A stretch of 5,799 nt of DNA from Alphaproteobacteria bacterium (GCA_018665505.1 JABJCS010000029.1:1-5799), one strand, 5' to 3'; shown: positions 1 to 5,799, counted from the stretch's first letter. Program-made: numbers and translations. Notes: generated from the sequence alone by a model not told the origin.

Positions 1-216
1 CGCCACCAGGGTGGTTCCGTGAATGACCGCTTCGACATCCGCCGGTGCGATGCTGTGTTCGTTCAGGATGCGCCGGATGCCGTCCATCACCGCGCGCGAT
101 GGATCGTCTGGTGTGGTTAGCAGTTTGGTGTTCCGGGTTTCTCCGGCGTCGATGTCCCAGAGCACTACATCCGTGAAGGTGCCGCCGATATCGACGCCGA
201 TACGTACTTTACTCAT
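1..216 (-). CDS. hyuA: HyuA-type hydantoinase/oxoprolinase subunit A, N-terminal part (partial)
   Basis: Only the first 72 codons lie in the window; the gene continues past the left edge. The translation opens MSKVRIGVDIGGTFTDVVL, the phosphate-binding start of the HyuA/AcxA/oxoprolinase family (ASKHA ATPase fold), with DIGGTFTD at residues 9-16. It continues with K31 and a TTPDDP stretch (34-39) and reaches the family's HGTT motif at 66-69. Enzymes of this family use ATP to hydrolyse or carboxylate 5-oxoproline, hydantoins, caprolactam, acetone or acetophenone, working with a HyuB partner in the cytoplasm. The partner is encoded immediately upstream and overlaps it by 8 nt (ATGAGTAA, 216-209), so translation is probably coupled. 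A GGGA about 12 nt before the ATG is at best a weak ribosome site. The family call is firm; the substrate is not knowable from this fragment. No frameshift is seen in the visible part. Confidence 0.93.
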   Translation of the reverse strand, partial: MSKVRIGVDIGGTFTDVVLWDIDAGETRNTKLLTTPDDPSRAVMDGIRRILNEHSIAPADVEAVIHGTTLVA

Positions 217-1873
217 CGGCGCTAGATGTCCCGTCAAAATCGTAAACCGTGTTCGCCTTCTCCCGGCTCAAAAGACCCCGTGCGACATCTCGCTCTACCG
301 CATCTCGGGTTCGTCCGTCCGGTGAATGAAGGCCGCCGCCGCCCGGCATTTGGAAGGTTGCAACATCGCCGGTCTTTAGCAACTGTCGCGACTTGGCGGG
401 GATTATTTGATTGTTGACGAGATCCAATCCGGGCGCACCGCTCTGGCCGCCGAGCAGGCCACGCGGCGGATAGGTGATACGTTCGTGGCGGATGGTCATG
501 GTGATCGGCTCCGTTGCCAGCGACTTGAAGGAGAGCCGTTGCGCGTCCCCGCCCCGAAACTTTCCTTCACCAGCGGTGTCGGGCATAAAACATTTCTCGG
601 TGACCAACAGCGGCGCTTGCGCTTCGAACAACTCGACCGGTTGGTTGGAGACGTTGCTCGGAAAACTCAAACAGCCGGGCCCGTCGCCGTTCGGCCGCGC
701 GCCATGACCGCCGTTCATGAAGAACATTTTAACGAAGGGTGTGTTGTTCTTCTCATCGACGCCTTTGAAATACACGTTCCATAAGGGAGAGCCGGATTCG
801 GCGATGACCCGGTCCGGTAGGACAGCGCTCAAGGCGCCGAAAATCGCTGGCGGCGCGTAATGTCCCGAAAGGTGGCGGCCCCAAACCGGAGCGGGGCGGC
901 TCGCGTTTAACAAACATCCTTCGGGCGCGCGGACGGTCACCGCTTCGAACGATCCGCTATTGTTCGGCGCCGACGGGTCCAAAAGGCATTTCAGCGCAAA
1001 ACACGAATACGCGTAGGTGTAGTTCATGACGCTGTTGATCGGGAACTTGATCTGCGGTGACGTGCCCGCGAAATCGATATCAATGGCGTCGCCCGCAATG
1101 GTGACGGTGCACCGGATGGTCAGCGGAGCGTCGGAACCGTCAACCTGAAACGAATCGCTATACGATCCGTCTGGTAAATCGGCGATCACGTCCCGCATGC
1201 TCCTCGCGGAGCGAGTGATAATCTCGTCGATGACCTGGTCGAAATCATCCAGGCTCTCTTCCTCCAAGACCTTCAACAGTTTTTGCTGGCAGTCGTAATA
1301 GGCGGCGAACTGCGCCCGGATATCGCCGAGTGTCTCGCTCGGCGCGCGCAGGTTCTCGTTGATGAAGTCGAGCACGAGTAAATTCTCTTGGCCTTCCTCG
1401 ACGATCTTGCAGATCGGAATACAGAGGCCTTCCTCATAACAATCCTGGGCGCTTGGCGAGGGCGCACCACCGATATCAACTGTATGGGCGGTGCTGCCGG
1501 CAAAGGCGATCAACCGTCCGTCGGCGAAGATCGGGCAGATCATGGAGATGTCATTCAGGTGACCGGTGCCGATCCAGGCGTCGTTGGTGATGACCACATC
1601 ACCGGGCTTCAATGTTTCCGCCGGGAACTTCTCCAGCACGGCTTCCAGTGTCCGGGGCAAGGTGCCGATAAAACTCGGGATGCTGCGCCGGGATTGCACG
1701 AATTGACGGCCGTGCCGGTCCAACAGGCTCAAGGCCATGTCGTAATTGTCACGCACCACGGTGGAGAATGCAGCTCGAATAAAGGTCTCGGAGACCTGAT
1801 CGACGATACCGTTGAGGCGCTGCCAAATCAGGCCGAGCCGGATCGGATCGATAACCGAACTTTGCTCAGCCAT
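209..1873 (-). CDS. hyuB: HyuB-type hydantoinase B/oxoprolinase subunit
   Basis: This complete 554-residue protein matches the usual length of stand-alone HyuB subunits (hydantoinase B/oxoprolinase family). Family landmarks appear in order: an N-terminal FIRAAFSTVVRDNYD stretch (31-45), NDAWIGTGHLND (97-108, matching the family's NDPY-x-GGTHLxD), AHTVDIGG (129-136), NGGHGARPNGDGPG (387-400), SNVSNQPVE (406-414), a glycine-rich GEGKFRGGD (436-443), and a C-terminal GGGGLHSPDGR (511-521) followed by RDVARGLLS (528-536). HyuB pairs with HyuA to form the ATP-dependent amidohydrolase or carboxylase; the HyuA start overlaps its last codons. Its own ATG overlaps the aminotransferase stop by 8 nt (ATGGCTGA), and no Shine-Dalgarno is visible, so coupling is likely. 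The order hyuB before hyuA is the reverse of many known operons. The substrate could be a hydantoin, lactam, oxoproline or ketone, and the sequence does not decide. Confidence 0.95.
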   Translation of the reverse strand: MAEQSSVIDPIRLGLIWQRLNGIVDQVSETFIRAAFSTVVRDNYDMALSLLDRHGRQFVQSRRSIPSFIGTLPRTLEAVLEKFPAETLKPGDVVITNDAWIGTGHLNDISMICPIFADGRLIAFAGSTAHTVDIGGAPSPSAQDCYEEGLCIPICKIVEEGQENLLVLDFINENLRAPSETLGDIRAQFAAYYDCQQKLLKVLEEESLDDFDQVIDEIITRSARSMRDVIADLPDGSYSDSFQVDGSDAPLTIRCTVTIAGDAIDIDFAGTSPQIKFPINSVMNYTYAYSCFALKCLLDPSAPNNSGSFEAVTVRAPEGCLLNASRPAPVWGRHLSGHYAPPAIFGALSAVLPDRVIAESGSPLWNVYFKGVDEKNNTPFVKMFFMNGGHGARPNGDGPGCLSFPSNVSNQPVELFEAQAPLLVTEKCFMPDTAGEGKFRGGDAQRLSFKSLATEPITMTIRHERITYPPRGLLGGQSGAPGLDLVNNQIIPAKSRQLLKTGDVATFQMPGGGGLHSPDGRTRDAVERDVARGLLSREKANTVYDFDGTSSADE

Positions 1874-2807
1874 TGTAGACTGGGGTTAGCCAGTGAGCGA
1901 AAGCGTCGTTGCGGCCGCGCACGATGTCGTCAAAGGCGGCCTGCAGTTTACGGGTGACCGGACCCGGTGTGCCGTCGCCGACGGGGCGGCCGTCGAGGCC
2001 GGTAATCGGCATGATCTCCTGGCCGGTACCGCAATAGAACGCTTCTTCCGCCAGATACAATTCGGTCCGGCCAAGCCTGCGCTCTACCGTCTCCACGCCA
2101 ATCGATCCCGCCATCTCCAGCATCGTTCGCCGGGTAACACTTTCCAGAATTCCGCTGGTGACGTCCGGTGTGATGAAGACACCGTCGCGCATCACGAACA
2201 GACAACCGCCGGGTCCCTCGCTGACCGTGCCGTCCTCGTTCAGCAGAATCGCGCCGCCGGCTCCTTGGCGTTTCGCCTCCAATCCCGCGAGGCGACTATT
2301 GAGATAATTGGCGGACGCCTTGATGCGGGGTGGGTTGGCGTTCTCGCCATTGCGGCGCCAACTGCTGATGATGAATTGCTTGCCGGTCTCGAAGTCGGCG
2401 ACACGCGGTCGCGGCCGGCAAATTACTGAGCTGCCGACAGGCCCAGTGGCGAGCATGGAGCCCCAGTCGTCGACATAGACTTGTAGGCGGATATAGGTGT
2501 CGCCGCGAAACTCGTTCGCCTTTATGGTTTCAATGATGTCATTGTTGAAGGTTTCGATCGAAGGTGGATCGTCCAACTCCAGCAAGTTCATCGAGAACGC
2601 CAGCCGCTTATTGTGATCGTCGAGCCGAAAGATGAAGAGGTCTTGCTTCTCTTCGTTCCAATAGGCGCGATAGCCCTCGAACACCAATGCGGCAAAGGTG
2701 AGGCCGGGCGCCATCACGGAAACTTTCGCATCTTCGTAACGGACGAGTTTATTGTTTTGCGAAACCCATTTGATTTCGGTGCGAGTGTCGTCGGTGGTGG
2801 TGTTCAT
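1866..2807 (-). CDS. Class IV PLP-dependent aminotransferase, branched-chain (IlvE)-like
   Basis: This 313-residue protein has the fold-type IV aminotransferase pattern and the usual IlvE length. VFEGYRAY lies at 42-49, RLDDH at 61-65, and TYIRLQVYVD at 104-113 with R107 aligned to the E. coli IlvE substrate-pocket arginine. The PLP lysine is K163 in RIKASANYLNS. E197 in VSEGPGG should contact the pyridine nitrogen. Phosphate-binding segments follow at LESVTRRT (221-228) and CGTGQEI (259-265). Family members move an amino group between an amino acid or amine and a 2-oxo acid in the cytoplasm. By eye it differs from E. coli IlvE at several active-site positions: F38 for the pocket tyrosine, S223 for the glycine of LPGITR, GTGQE for GTAAE, and C202 for the asparagine of the ENLF segment. 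True branched-chain biosynthesis is therefore doubtful, and a catabolic role with HyuAB is my inference. Only 3 nt separate it from the upstream hydrolase stop. No ilvE symbol is given for these reasons. Confidence 0.88.
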   Translation of the reverse strand: MNTTTDDTRTEIKWVSQNNKLVRYEDAKVSVMAPGLTFAALVFEGYRAYWNEEKQDLFIFRLDDHNKRLAFSMNLLELDDPPSIETFNNDIIETIKANEFRGDTYIRLQVYVDDWGSMLATGPVGSSVICRPRPRVADFETGKQFIISSWRRNGENANPPRIKASANYLNSRLAGLEAKRQGAGGAILLNEDGTVSEGPGGCLFVMRDGVFITPDVTSGILESVTRRTMLEMAGSIGVETVERRLGRTELYLAEEAFYCGTGQEIMPITGLDGRPVGDGTPGPVTRKLQAAFDDIVRGRNDAFAHWLTPVYNG

Positions 2808-2810
2808 GAA

Positions 2811-3734
2811 TTATAGGCCCCAACCGGAAAGGAGACTGCGCAACGCCACGATGAAGGCGATTGGCTGATCTACAGTAAGGTGGTGGTGAGCGCCGGGGAC
2901 GGCAATGACTGGGTCTTCCGGCCCCAACAACGATTTCATATGACCGACGACTTCGGGCGTCATCATGGCACTTTGGGCCCCATAGATCAGCGCCTTGCGG
3001 CACGGCATATTCCGCACGTAGTCGCCAAGCGGTTCCTGGAAATGGGCGGCACCACGCGCGCCGATATCGAATTTCCAGGTCCACCCCTGTTCCTCTTTGA
3101 GCACTGAATGCGCGGCCACGTGATCCAACAGGAACTCGTTGACGCGCGGTTGCTCCGGGACCAGGCGGAACCGCCCGGTGATGGTTTCCTTATCGGGGAA
3201 ATACCGTTTCGGTCTATCATAGGCGGCGCGTGGCTGATCTCGGTCCTCGGTGCCGGGCCGGATCGCGGCATCGACAATCACCGCGCCTGACAAGTCGTCG
3301 CCGTGTCGGTTCGCATAACACATGGTCATATAGCCACCGAAACTATGGCCAATGACGACCGGGTTTTCCCCAAGGCCTGCGTCCGCGATGACCGCCGCAA
3401 TCTCCGGAATATGTACTGCGCTGCCGTAATCCGCCCGGTGCCCGCTATCCCCCATACCTGAGAGATCTATGGCCGCGACCGGGCGATCTTCCGCGAAGAA
3501 GGGCGCGATGAAGGACCACCATTGCGCATGTGCGCCACCGCCATGGACGAACAGAAGGCCCGGTCTTTCGGAGGTCTCTGGGCCCCAACTCAGATAATGA
3601 ATGTCGCAGTCGTCGACCTTAATCCGGTGTGAGCGGGGTGTATCCGCCATCGCCCGTTCGAACCATTCGGGCGCAGATGACTTAGATTCCTCAACGGCGT
3701 CGTCGATGAGCCATCGAGACGACCTGTCATTCAT
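2811..3734 (-). CDS. Alpha/beta hydrolase, second of a tandem pair
   Basis: This 307-residue alpha/beta-hydrolase-fold protein is predicted cytoplasmic, with no signal peptide. The oxyanion segment is LFVHGGGAHAQWW (61-73), the nucleophile elbow GHSFGG gives S131, and AAIDLSGMGDSG spans 87-98. The candidate catalytic histidine lies in GAHHHL (281-286). The position after strand 7 that usually holds the acid reads GAQS (252-255) with no Asp, so D155 in AVIVDAAIRP, after strand 6, may serve instead, as in some dehalogenase relatives. A cap region (about 160-245) carries the NEF and GWTWKFD segments typical of this subgroup. The ATG directly abuts the upstream paralogue's TGA (TGAATG), and a GGGG about 8 nt before it is the only ribosome-site candidate. 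Family members cleave esters, amides, C-C bonds or epoxides; the reaction here is unknown. It is closely related to the upstream hydrolase. Confidence 0.92.
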   Translation of the reverse strand: MNDRSSRWLIDDAVEESKSSAPEWFERAMADTPRSHRIKVDDCDIHYLSWGPETSERPGLLFVHGGGAHAQWWSFIAPFFAEDRPVAAIDLSGMGDSGHRADYGSAVHIPEIAAVIADAGLGENPVVIGHSFGGYMTMCYANRHGDDLSGAVIVDAAIRPGTEDRDQPRAAYDRPKRYFPDKETITGRFRLVPEQPRVNEFLLDHVAAHSVLKEEQGWTWKFDIGARGAAHFQEPLGDYVRNMPCRKALIYGAQSAMMTPEVVGHMKSLLGPEDPVIAVPGAHHHLTVDQPIAFIVALRSLLSGWGL

Positions 3735-4652
3735 TCAAGCGCCCCAACCGGCAAGAACCGTACGCAGGCCGACAACGAAGGCAATCGGTTGATCGAGCAT
3801 CAAATGGTGACCCGATGCGGGGATTTCGATGACATGGTCGCCGTCTCCGTACTGCTCTTTCGTGAATTCAAGCGCACCGTCCGTCAGGAAAACGCTCTCG
3901 TCCCCATAGAACAATGCCTTTGGGCAGGCCATGTCGCGCAGGTAGTCGGCGAGCGGCTCGTCTCGGGTACCACGGCCGCGCACATTGTCATCGTATTTCC
4001 AGGTCCAGCCGCGTTCTTCCTCGACGACAGAGTGCTGGGCGATGAAGTCGACGATAAACTCGTTCTCGCACGGCTGATATGGAGAGAGGCGATAGCGCCG
4101 CACGATCGTTTCCTTATTCGGGAAGTACGGTTTGGGCCGTCCCGGTCCGCCCGATCCGTCATCGCCCTCGCTTGGCGGCCGCACGAAGGAATCGACAATG
4201 ACCACGCCGGAGAGGTCCGCACCGTGGTGATGACCGAAACAGGTCGTCATGTTACCGCCGAAACTATGGCCGACGACGACTGGCTTCGCGCCGAGGCCGG
4301 CATCGGCGATGACAGCCGCCATCTCCGCGACACGGAGCGTATTGGTGTATTCGTCGCGGCGTCCGCTCTCGCCCATGCCCGACAGATCGATGGCCGCGAC
4401 CGGACGATCCTCGGCGAAGAAGGGAGCGATGAAGGACCACCATTGCGCATGCGCGGCACCGCCATGGACGAACAGCAGACCCGGCTTCTCCGATGTTTCA
4501 GGCCCCCAGCGTAGATAGTGGATAGGGCAATCTTCAACGGTAACCCTATGCGATGTCGGTGCCATCCCGACCGCGTTCTCGAACCATTCGGGTTTCGGGG
4601 TCTCGGGTTCTACTTCTTCCTCGATGACCCAACGTGATGACCGGTCTTCCAT
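3735..4652 (-). CDS. Alpha/beta hydrolase, first of a tandem pair and first gene of the leftward operon
   Basis: With the start at 4652 this is a 305-residue alpha/beta hydrolase paralogous to the next gene. I chose that ATG because MEDRSSRW aligns with the paralogue's MNDRSSRW, and a GGGAG at 4660-4664 sits 7 nt upstream. An in-frame TTG at 4688 would add 12 residues but has no ribosome site. Positions here count from the ATG. The oxyanion HGG is at 63-65, the nucleophile is S130 in GHSFGG, D154 follows strand 6 in VVIVDSFVRP, and the histidines are H282/H283 in ASGHHLMLDQP. The usual acid site after strand 7 reads GDES (250-253), with Ser where Asp is typical; D251 in that turn is an alternative acid. 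The ending QPIAFVVGLRTVLAGWG matches the paralogue's C-terminus closely. The two may act on related substrates or as one hetero-oligomer, which is inference. No substrate can be named. Confidence 0.92.
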   Translation of the reverse strand: MEDRSSRWVIEEEVEPETPKPEWFENAVGMAPTSHRVTVEDCPIHYLRWGPETSEKPGLLFVHGGAAHAQWWSFIAPFFAEDRPVAAIDLSGMGESGRRDEYTNTLRVAEMAAVIADAGLGAKPVVVGHSFGGNMTTCFGHHHGADLSGVVIVDSFVRPPSEGDDGSGGPGRPKPYFPNKETIVRRYRLSPYQPCENEFIVDFIAQHSVVEEERGWTWKYDDNVRGRGTRDEPLADYLRDMACPKALFYGDESVFLTDGALEFTKEQYGDGDHVIEIPASGHHLMLDQPIAFVVGLRTVLAGWGA

Positions 4653-4659
4653 GGTCGCG

Positions 4660-4664
4660 CTCCC
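4660..4664 (-). promoter_or_regulatory. Ribosome binding site deciding the ATG start of the first hydrolase
   Basis: GGGAG on the minus strand sits 7 nt before the ATG at 4652. It supports this start over the in-frame TTG at 4688, which has no comparable site. Confidence 0.6.
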
Positions 4665-4681
4665 GCTATTCGCTGCACTCC

Positions 4682-4766
4682 TTGCCAATCAAACTGAATA
4701 TATGGCGGACGTCTCATCTCGCCATCCTTTCGCTGGGTTGCCGGTGTTTTGTGGGGATTGGTGCAA
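4682..4766. promoter_or_regulatory. Possible regulator half-sites in opposite orientation
   Basis: GATTGGCAA reads leftward at 4690-4682 and GATTGGTGCAA reads rightward at 4756-4766. Each therefore lies 30-50 nt upstream of one of the two divergent start codons, in the same orientation relative to its gene. The rightward copy is also part of a short palindrome, ATTG-GTG-CAAT (4757-4767). Such pairs can be binding sites for one regulator controlling both units, but six shared core bases could also be chance. Confidence 0.25.
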
Positions 4767-4796
4767 TAGATTAAAGTTGGCGCTGTGGAGAAGAGC

Positions 4797-4801
4797 AGAG
4801 G
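4797..4801 (+). promoter_or_regulatory. Ribosome binding site deciding the GTG start of the molybdenum hydroxylase gene
   Basis: AGAGG ends 5 nt before GTG at 4807. No ATG exists in frame just upstream, and the N-terminus from this GTG places the RLEDP motif at residue 13, typical of the family. Confidence 0.6.
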
Positions 4802-4806
4802 TCAAA

Positions 4807-5799
4807 GTGAGCGAAGACAACGACGGCAGAGGCAAGATAAACCGACTGGAAGATCCGGACTTGCTGCGGGGGGCTGGACGATTTATCGACGATATCTCGC
4901 GGCCCGGCATACTGGAGGCCGCTTTCGTGCGCAGTCCGTTCGGGCACGCTGCAATTGGCGGGATCGATAAGTCCGCCGCTTTGGCTGTGCCAGGCGTCCA
5001 TGCTGTGTTAACCCGCGCCGACCTGACGCCTTACCTCAACAACGAATATCTCGTCGTTGGATTACCGAGCAAACTCTACAAGCAGAACCGCAACCGTCCG
5101 GCGCTAGCCGGTGACGAAGTCGTCCATGTAGGCGAAGCCGTCGCCATTGTGGTTGCGGAAAACCGCTATATCGCCGAGGATGCGGTAATGCTGGTCGAGG
5201 TCGACTACGAACCTCTGCCCGCCATGGCTGATTGCCGCGACGCCCTGGCACCCGGCGCGCCCTTGGTGCATCGCGACGGGCCAGACAATCTGCTCTCCGA
5301 ATTCGATATCGGCTATGGCGATGTCGACGGTGTTTTCGCGTCGGCTCCTCATGTCTTCCAGGAGTCACTCTGGCAGCATCGCGGCGGCGGGCATTCGATG
5401 GAATGTCGCGGTGGCATCGCCGATTACGATTCGACGGAGGATTTCCTCACATATTGGTGTTCGACCCAGACGCCGCATGCGGCTAGGCGCACGCTGGTTG
5501 ATATGTTGGGACGCGATGACGATAGCATACGGGTCGTGACTCCTGATATAGGTGGCGGGTTCGGGCCGAAGCTCGTCTTCTATCCGGAGGACGTGACGCT
5601 CTGTCTGGCGTCAATGATCCTCGACCGCCCAGTCAAATGGATCGAGGATAGGCGCGAACATTTCGTCGCCACGACGCAAGAACGTGATCAATACTGGGAG
5701 ATCGAGGTCGCCGCTGACAGCGACGGTAAGCTGCTCGGTATTCGGGGTGAAATCATTCACGATCATGGCGCCTATACGGGGCGTGGTATTAACCTCGCC
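4807..5799 (+). CDS. CoxL/xanthine-dehydrogenase-type molybdenum hydroxylase large subunit (partial, N-terminal)
   Basis: The first 331 codons run to the right edge in an open frame. The translation shows the molybdopterin-binding large-subunit pattern: RLEDPDLLRGAGRFIDD (13-29), FVRSPFGHAAI (40-50), VVHVGEAVAIVVAE (105-118), VEVDYEPLP (130-138), ECRGGIADYD (199-208), STQTPH (219-224), DIGGGFGPK (247-255), KWIEDRREHF (277-286) and HDHGAY (318-323). In this family the Gln of STQ (Q221) lies beside the molybdenum and GGGFG binds the cofactor. These enzymes hydroxylate aromatic or heterocyclic carbons, aldehydes or CO using water and pass electrons to FeS and FAD subunits. The loop that distinguishes true CO dehydrogenase (AYRCSFR, with its active-site Cys) lies beyond the window, so CO oxidation is untested and I give no symbol. 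The GTG start is preceded by AGAGG at 5-nt spacing. No medium or small subunit lies upstream, so they must be downstream or elsewhere. Confidence 0.92.
   Translation, partial: MSEDNDGRGKINRLEDPDLLRGAGRFIDDISRPGILEAAFVRSPFGHAAIGGIDKSAALAVPGVHAVLTRADLTPYLNNEYLVVGLPSKLYKQNRNRPALAGDEVVHVGEAVAIVVAENRYIAEDAVMLVEVDYEPLPAMADCRDALAPGAPLVHRDGPDNLLSEFDIGYGDVDGVFASAPHVFQESLWQHRGGGHSMECRGGIADYDSTEDFLTYWCSTQTPHAARRTLVDMLGRDDDSIRVVTPDIGGGFGPKLVFYPEDVTLCLASMILDRPVKWIEDRREHFVATTQERDQYWEIEVAADSDGKLLGIRGEIIHDHGAYTGRGINLA

Larger units (their letters stand above)
2811..4652 (-). repeat. Tandem gene duplication (two hydrolase copies)
   Basis: The two abutting hydrolase genes are direct duplicates. Protein similarity runs end to end, and one 48-residue block around the oxyanion loop (residues 51-98 of the downstream copy) differs at only three conservative positions. 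At DNA level an exact 26-bp match occurs at 3505-3530 and 4426-4451. The cap regions have diverged more, including an extra glycine-rich insertion (GDDGSGGPG) in the upstream copy. Confidence 0.8.
4653..4806. promoter_or_regulatory. Divergent promoter/operator region
   Basis: This is the only real intergenic space in the window, lying between the leftward hydrolase operon and the rightward molybdenum hydroxylase gene, so both promoters should be here. A TATATT (minus strand, 4702-4697) is a possible -10 for the leftward operon, about 45 nt before the ATG, but no good -35 accompanies it. Rightward, TTGTGG (4749-4754) and TAAAGT (4772-4777) are 17 bp apart but match the sigma-70 consensus weakly. 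The exact promoters are therefore uncertain. No terminator-like hairpin is evident. Confidence 0.6.

Noticed and set aside
1388..1957. 189-codon open frame on the plus strand
   Set aside because: It is antisense to hyuB and spans the hyuB/aminotransferase junction; the translation is low in recognisable motifs and has no ribosome site.
1893..2429. 178-codon open frame on the plus strand
   Set aside because: It is antisense to the aminotransferase, whose family motifs are clear on the minus strand.
2808..2830. Possible terminator between the downstream hydrolase and the aminotransferase
   Set aside because: Only 3 nt separate the genes and no stem followed by a T-run is visible, so read-through as one operon is more likely.
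3789..4514. 241-codon open frame on the plus strand
   Set aside because: It lies entirely antisense to the first alpha/beta hydrolase, shows no recognisable domain, and is explained by GC-rich codon usage of the real gene.
4757..4767. Short palindrome ATTG-GTG-CAAT as a stand-alone operator
   Set aside because: The arms are only 4 bp, too short to claim alone; it is reported only together with the second GATTGG copy.
4689..4910. Small 73-codon minus-strand frame crossing the intergenic region
   Set aside because: It overlaps the start of the molybdenum hydroxylase gene in antisense, has no family similarity I recognise and would occupy the divergent promoter.
4785..4970. GTG-initiated plus-strand frame beginning at 4785
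   Set aside because: It is out of frame with the CoxL-like protein, which has strong motifs from codon 13 onward; its arginine-rich translation looks like an off-frame shadow.

Overview
The window is a compact, gene-dense piece of a bacterial chromosome with a moderately high GC content. It looks like a catabolic (accessory) region. The gene families and the overlapping operon style fit a proteobacterium, most likely an alphaproteobacterium. That is inferred from gene content and codon style only, since no rRNA or taxonomic marker is present.

Layout: two divergent transcription units share a 154-bp intergenic region (4653-4806). Leftward on the minus strand runs a tight five-gene operon. In transcription order it holds two tandem paralogous alpha/beta hydrolases (4652-3735 and 3734-2811, directly abutting), a class IV PLP aminotransferase related to IlvE (2807-1866), a HyuB-type hydantoinase/oxoprolinase subunit (1873-209), and the first 72 codons of the HyuA-type ATP-binding partner (216 to beyond the left edge). 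The aminotransferase/hyuB and hyuB/hyuA junctions each overlap by 8 nt, so translational coupling is likely. Rightward on the plus strand runs the N-terminal 331 codons of a CoxL/xanthine-dehydrogenase-type molybdenum hydroxylase large subunit (GTG start at 4807), which continues off the right edge.

Together the genes suggest a small-molecule degradation route for a nitrogen-containing compound. A molybdenum hydroxylase would oxidise the substrate (often an aromatic or heterocyclic carbon), alpha/beta hydrolases would cleave an ester, amide or C-C bond, an ATP-dependent HyuA/HyuB enzyme would open a lactam, hydantoin or similar cyclic amide (or activate a carbonyl), and the aminotransferase would move the freed amino group. 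The order of steps and the substrate cannot be read from the sequence. The aminotransferase departs from E. coli IlvE at several active-site positions, and both hydrolases lack the acid residue at its usual place, so a narrow or unusual substrate is plausible. No regulator, transporter, tRNA, rRNA, CRISPR array or insertion sequence was seen. The only non-coding stretch longer than a few bases is the divergent intergenic region.
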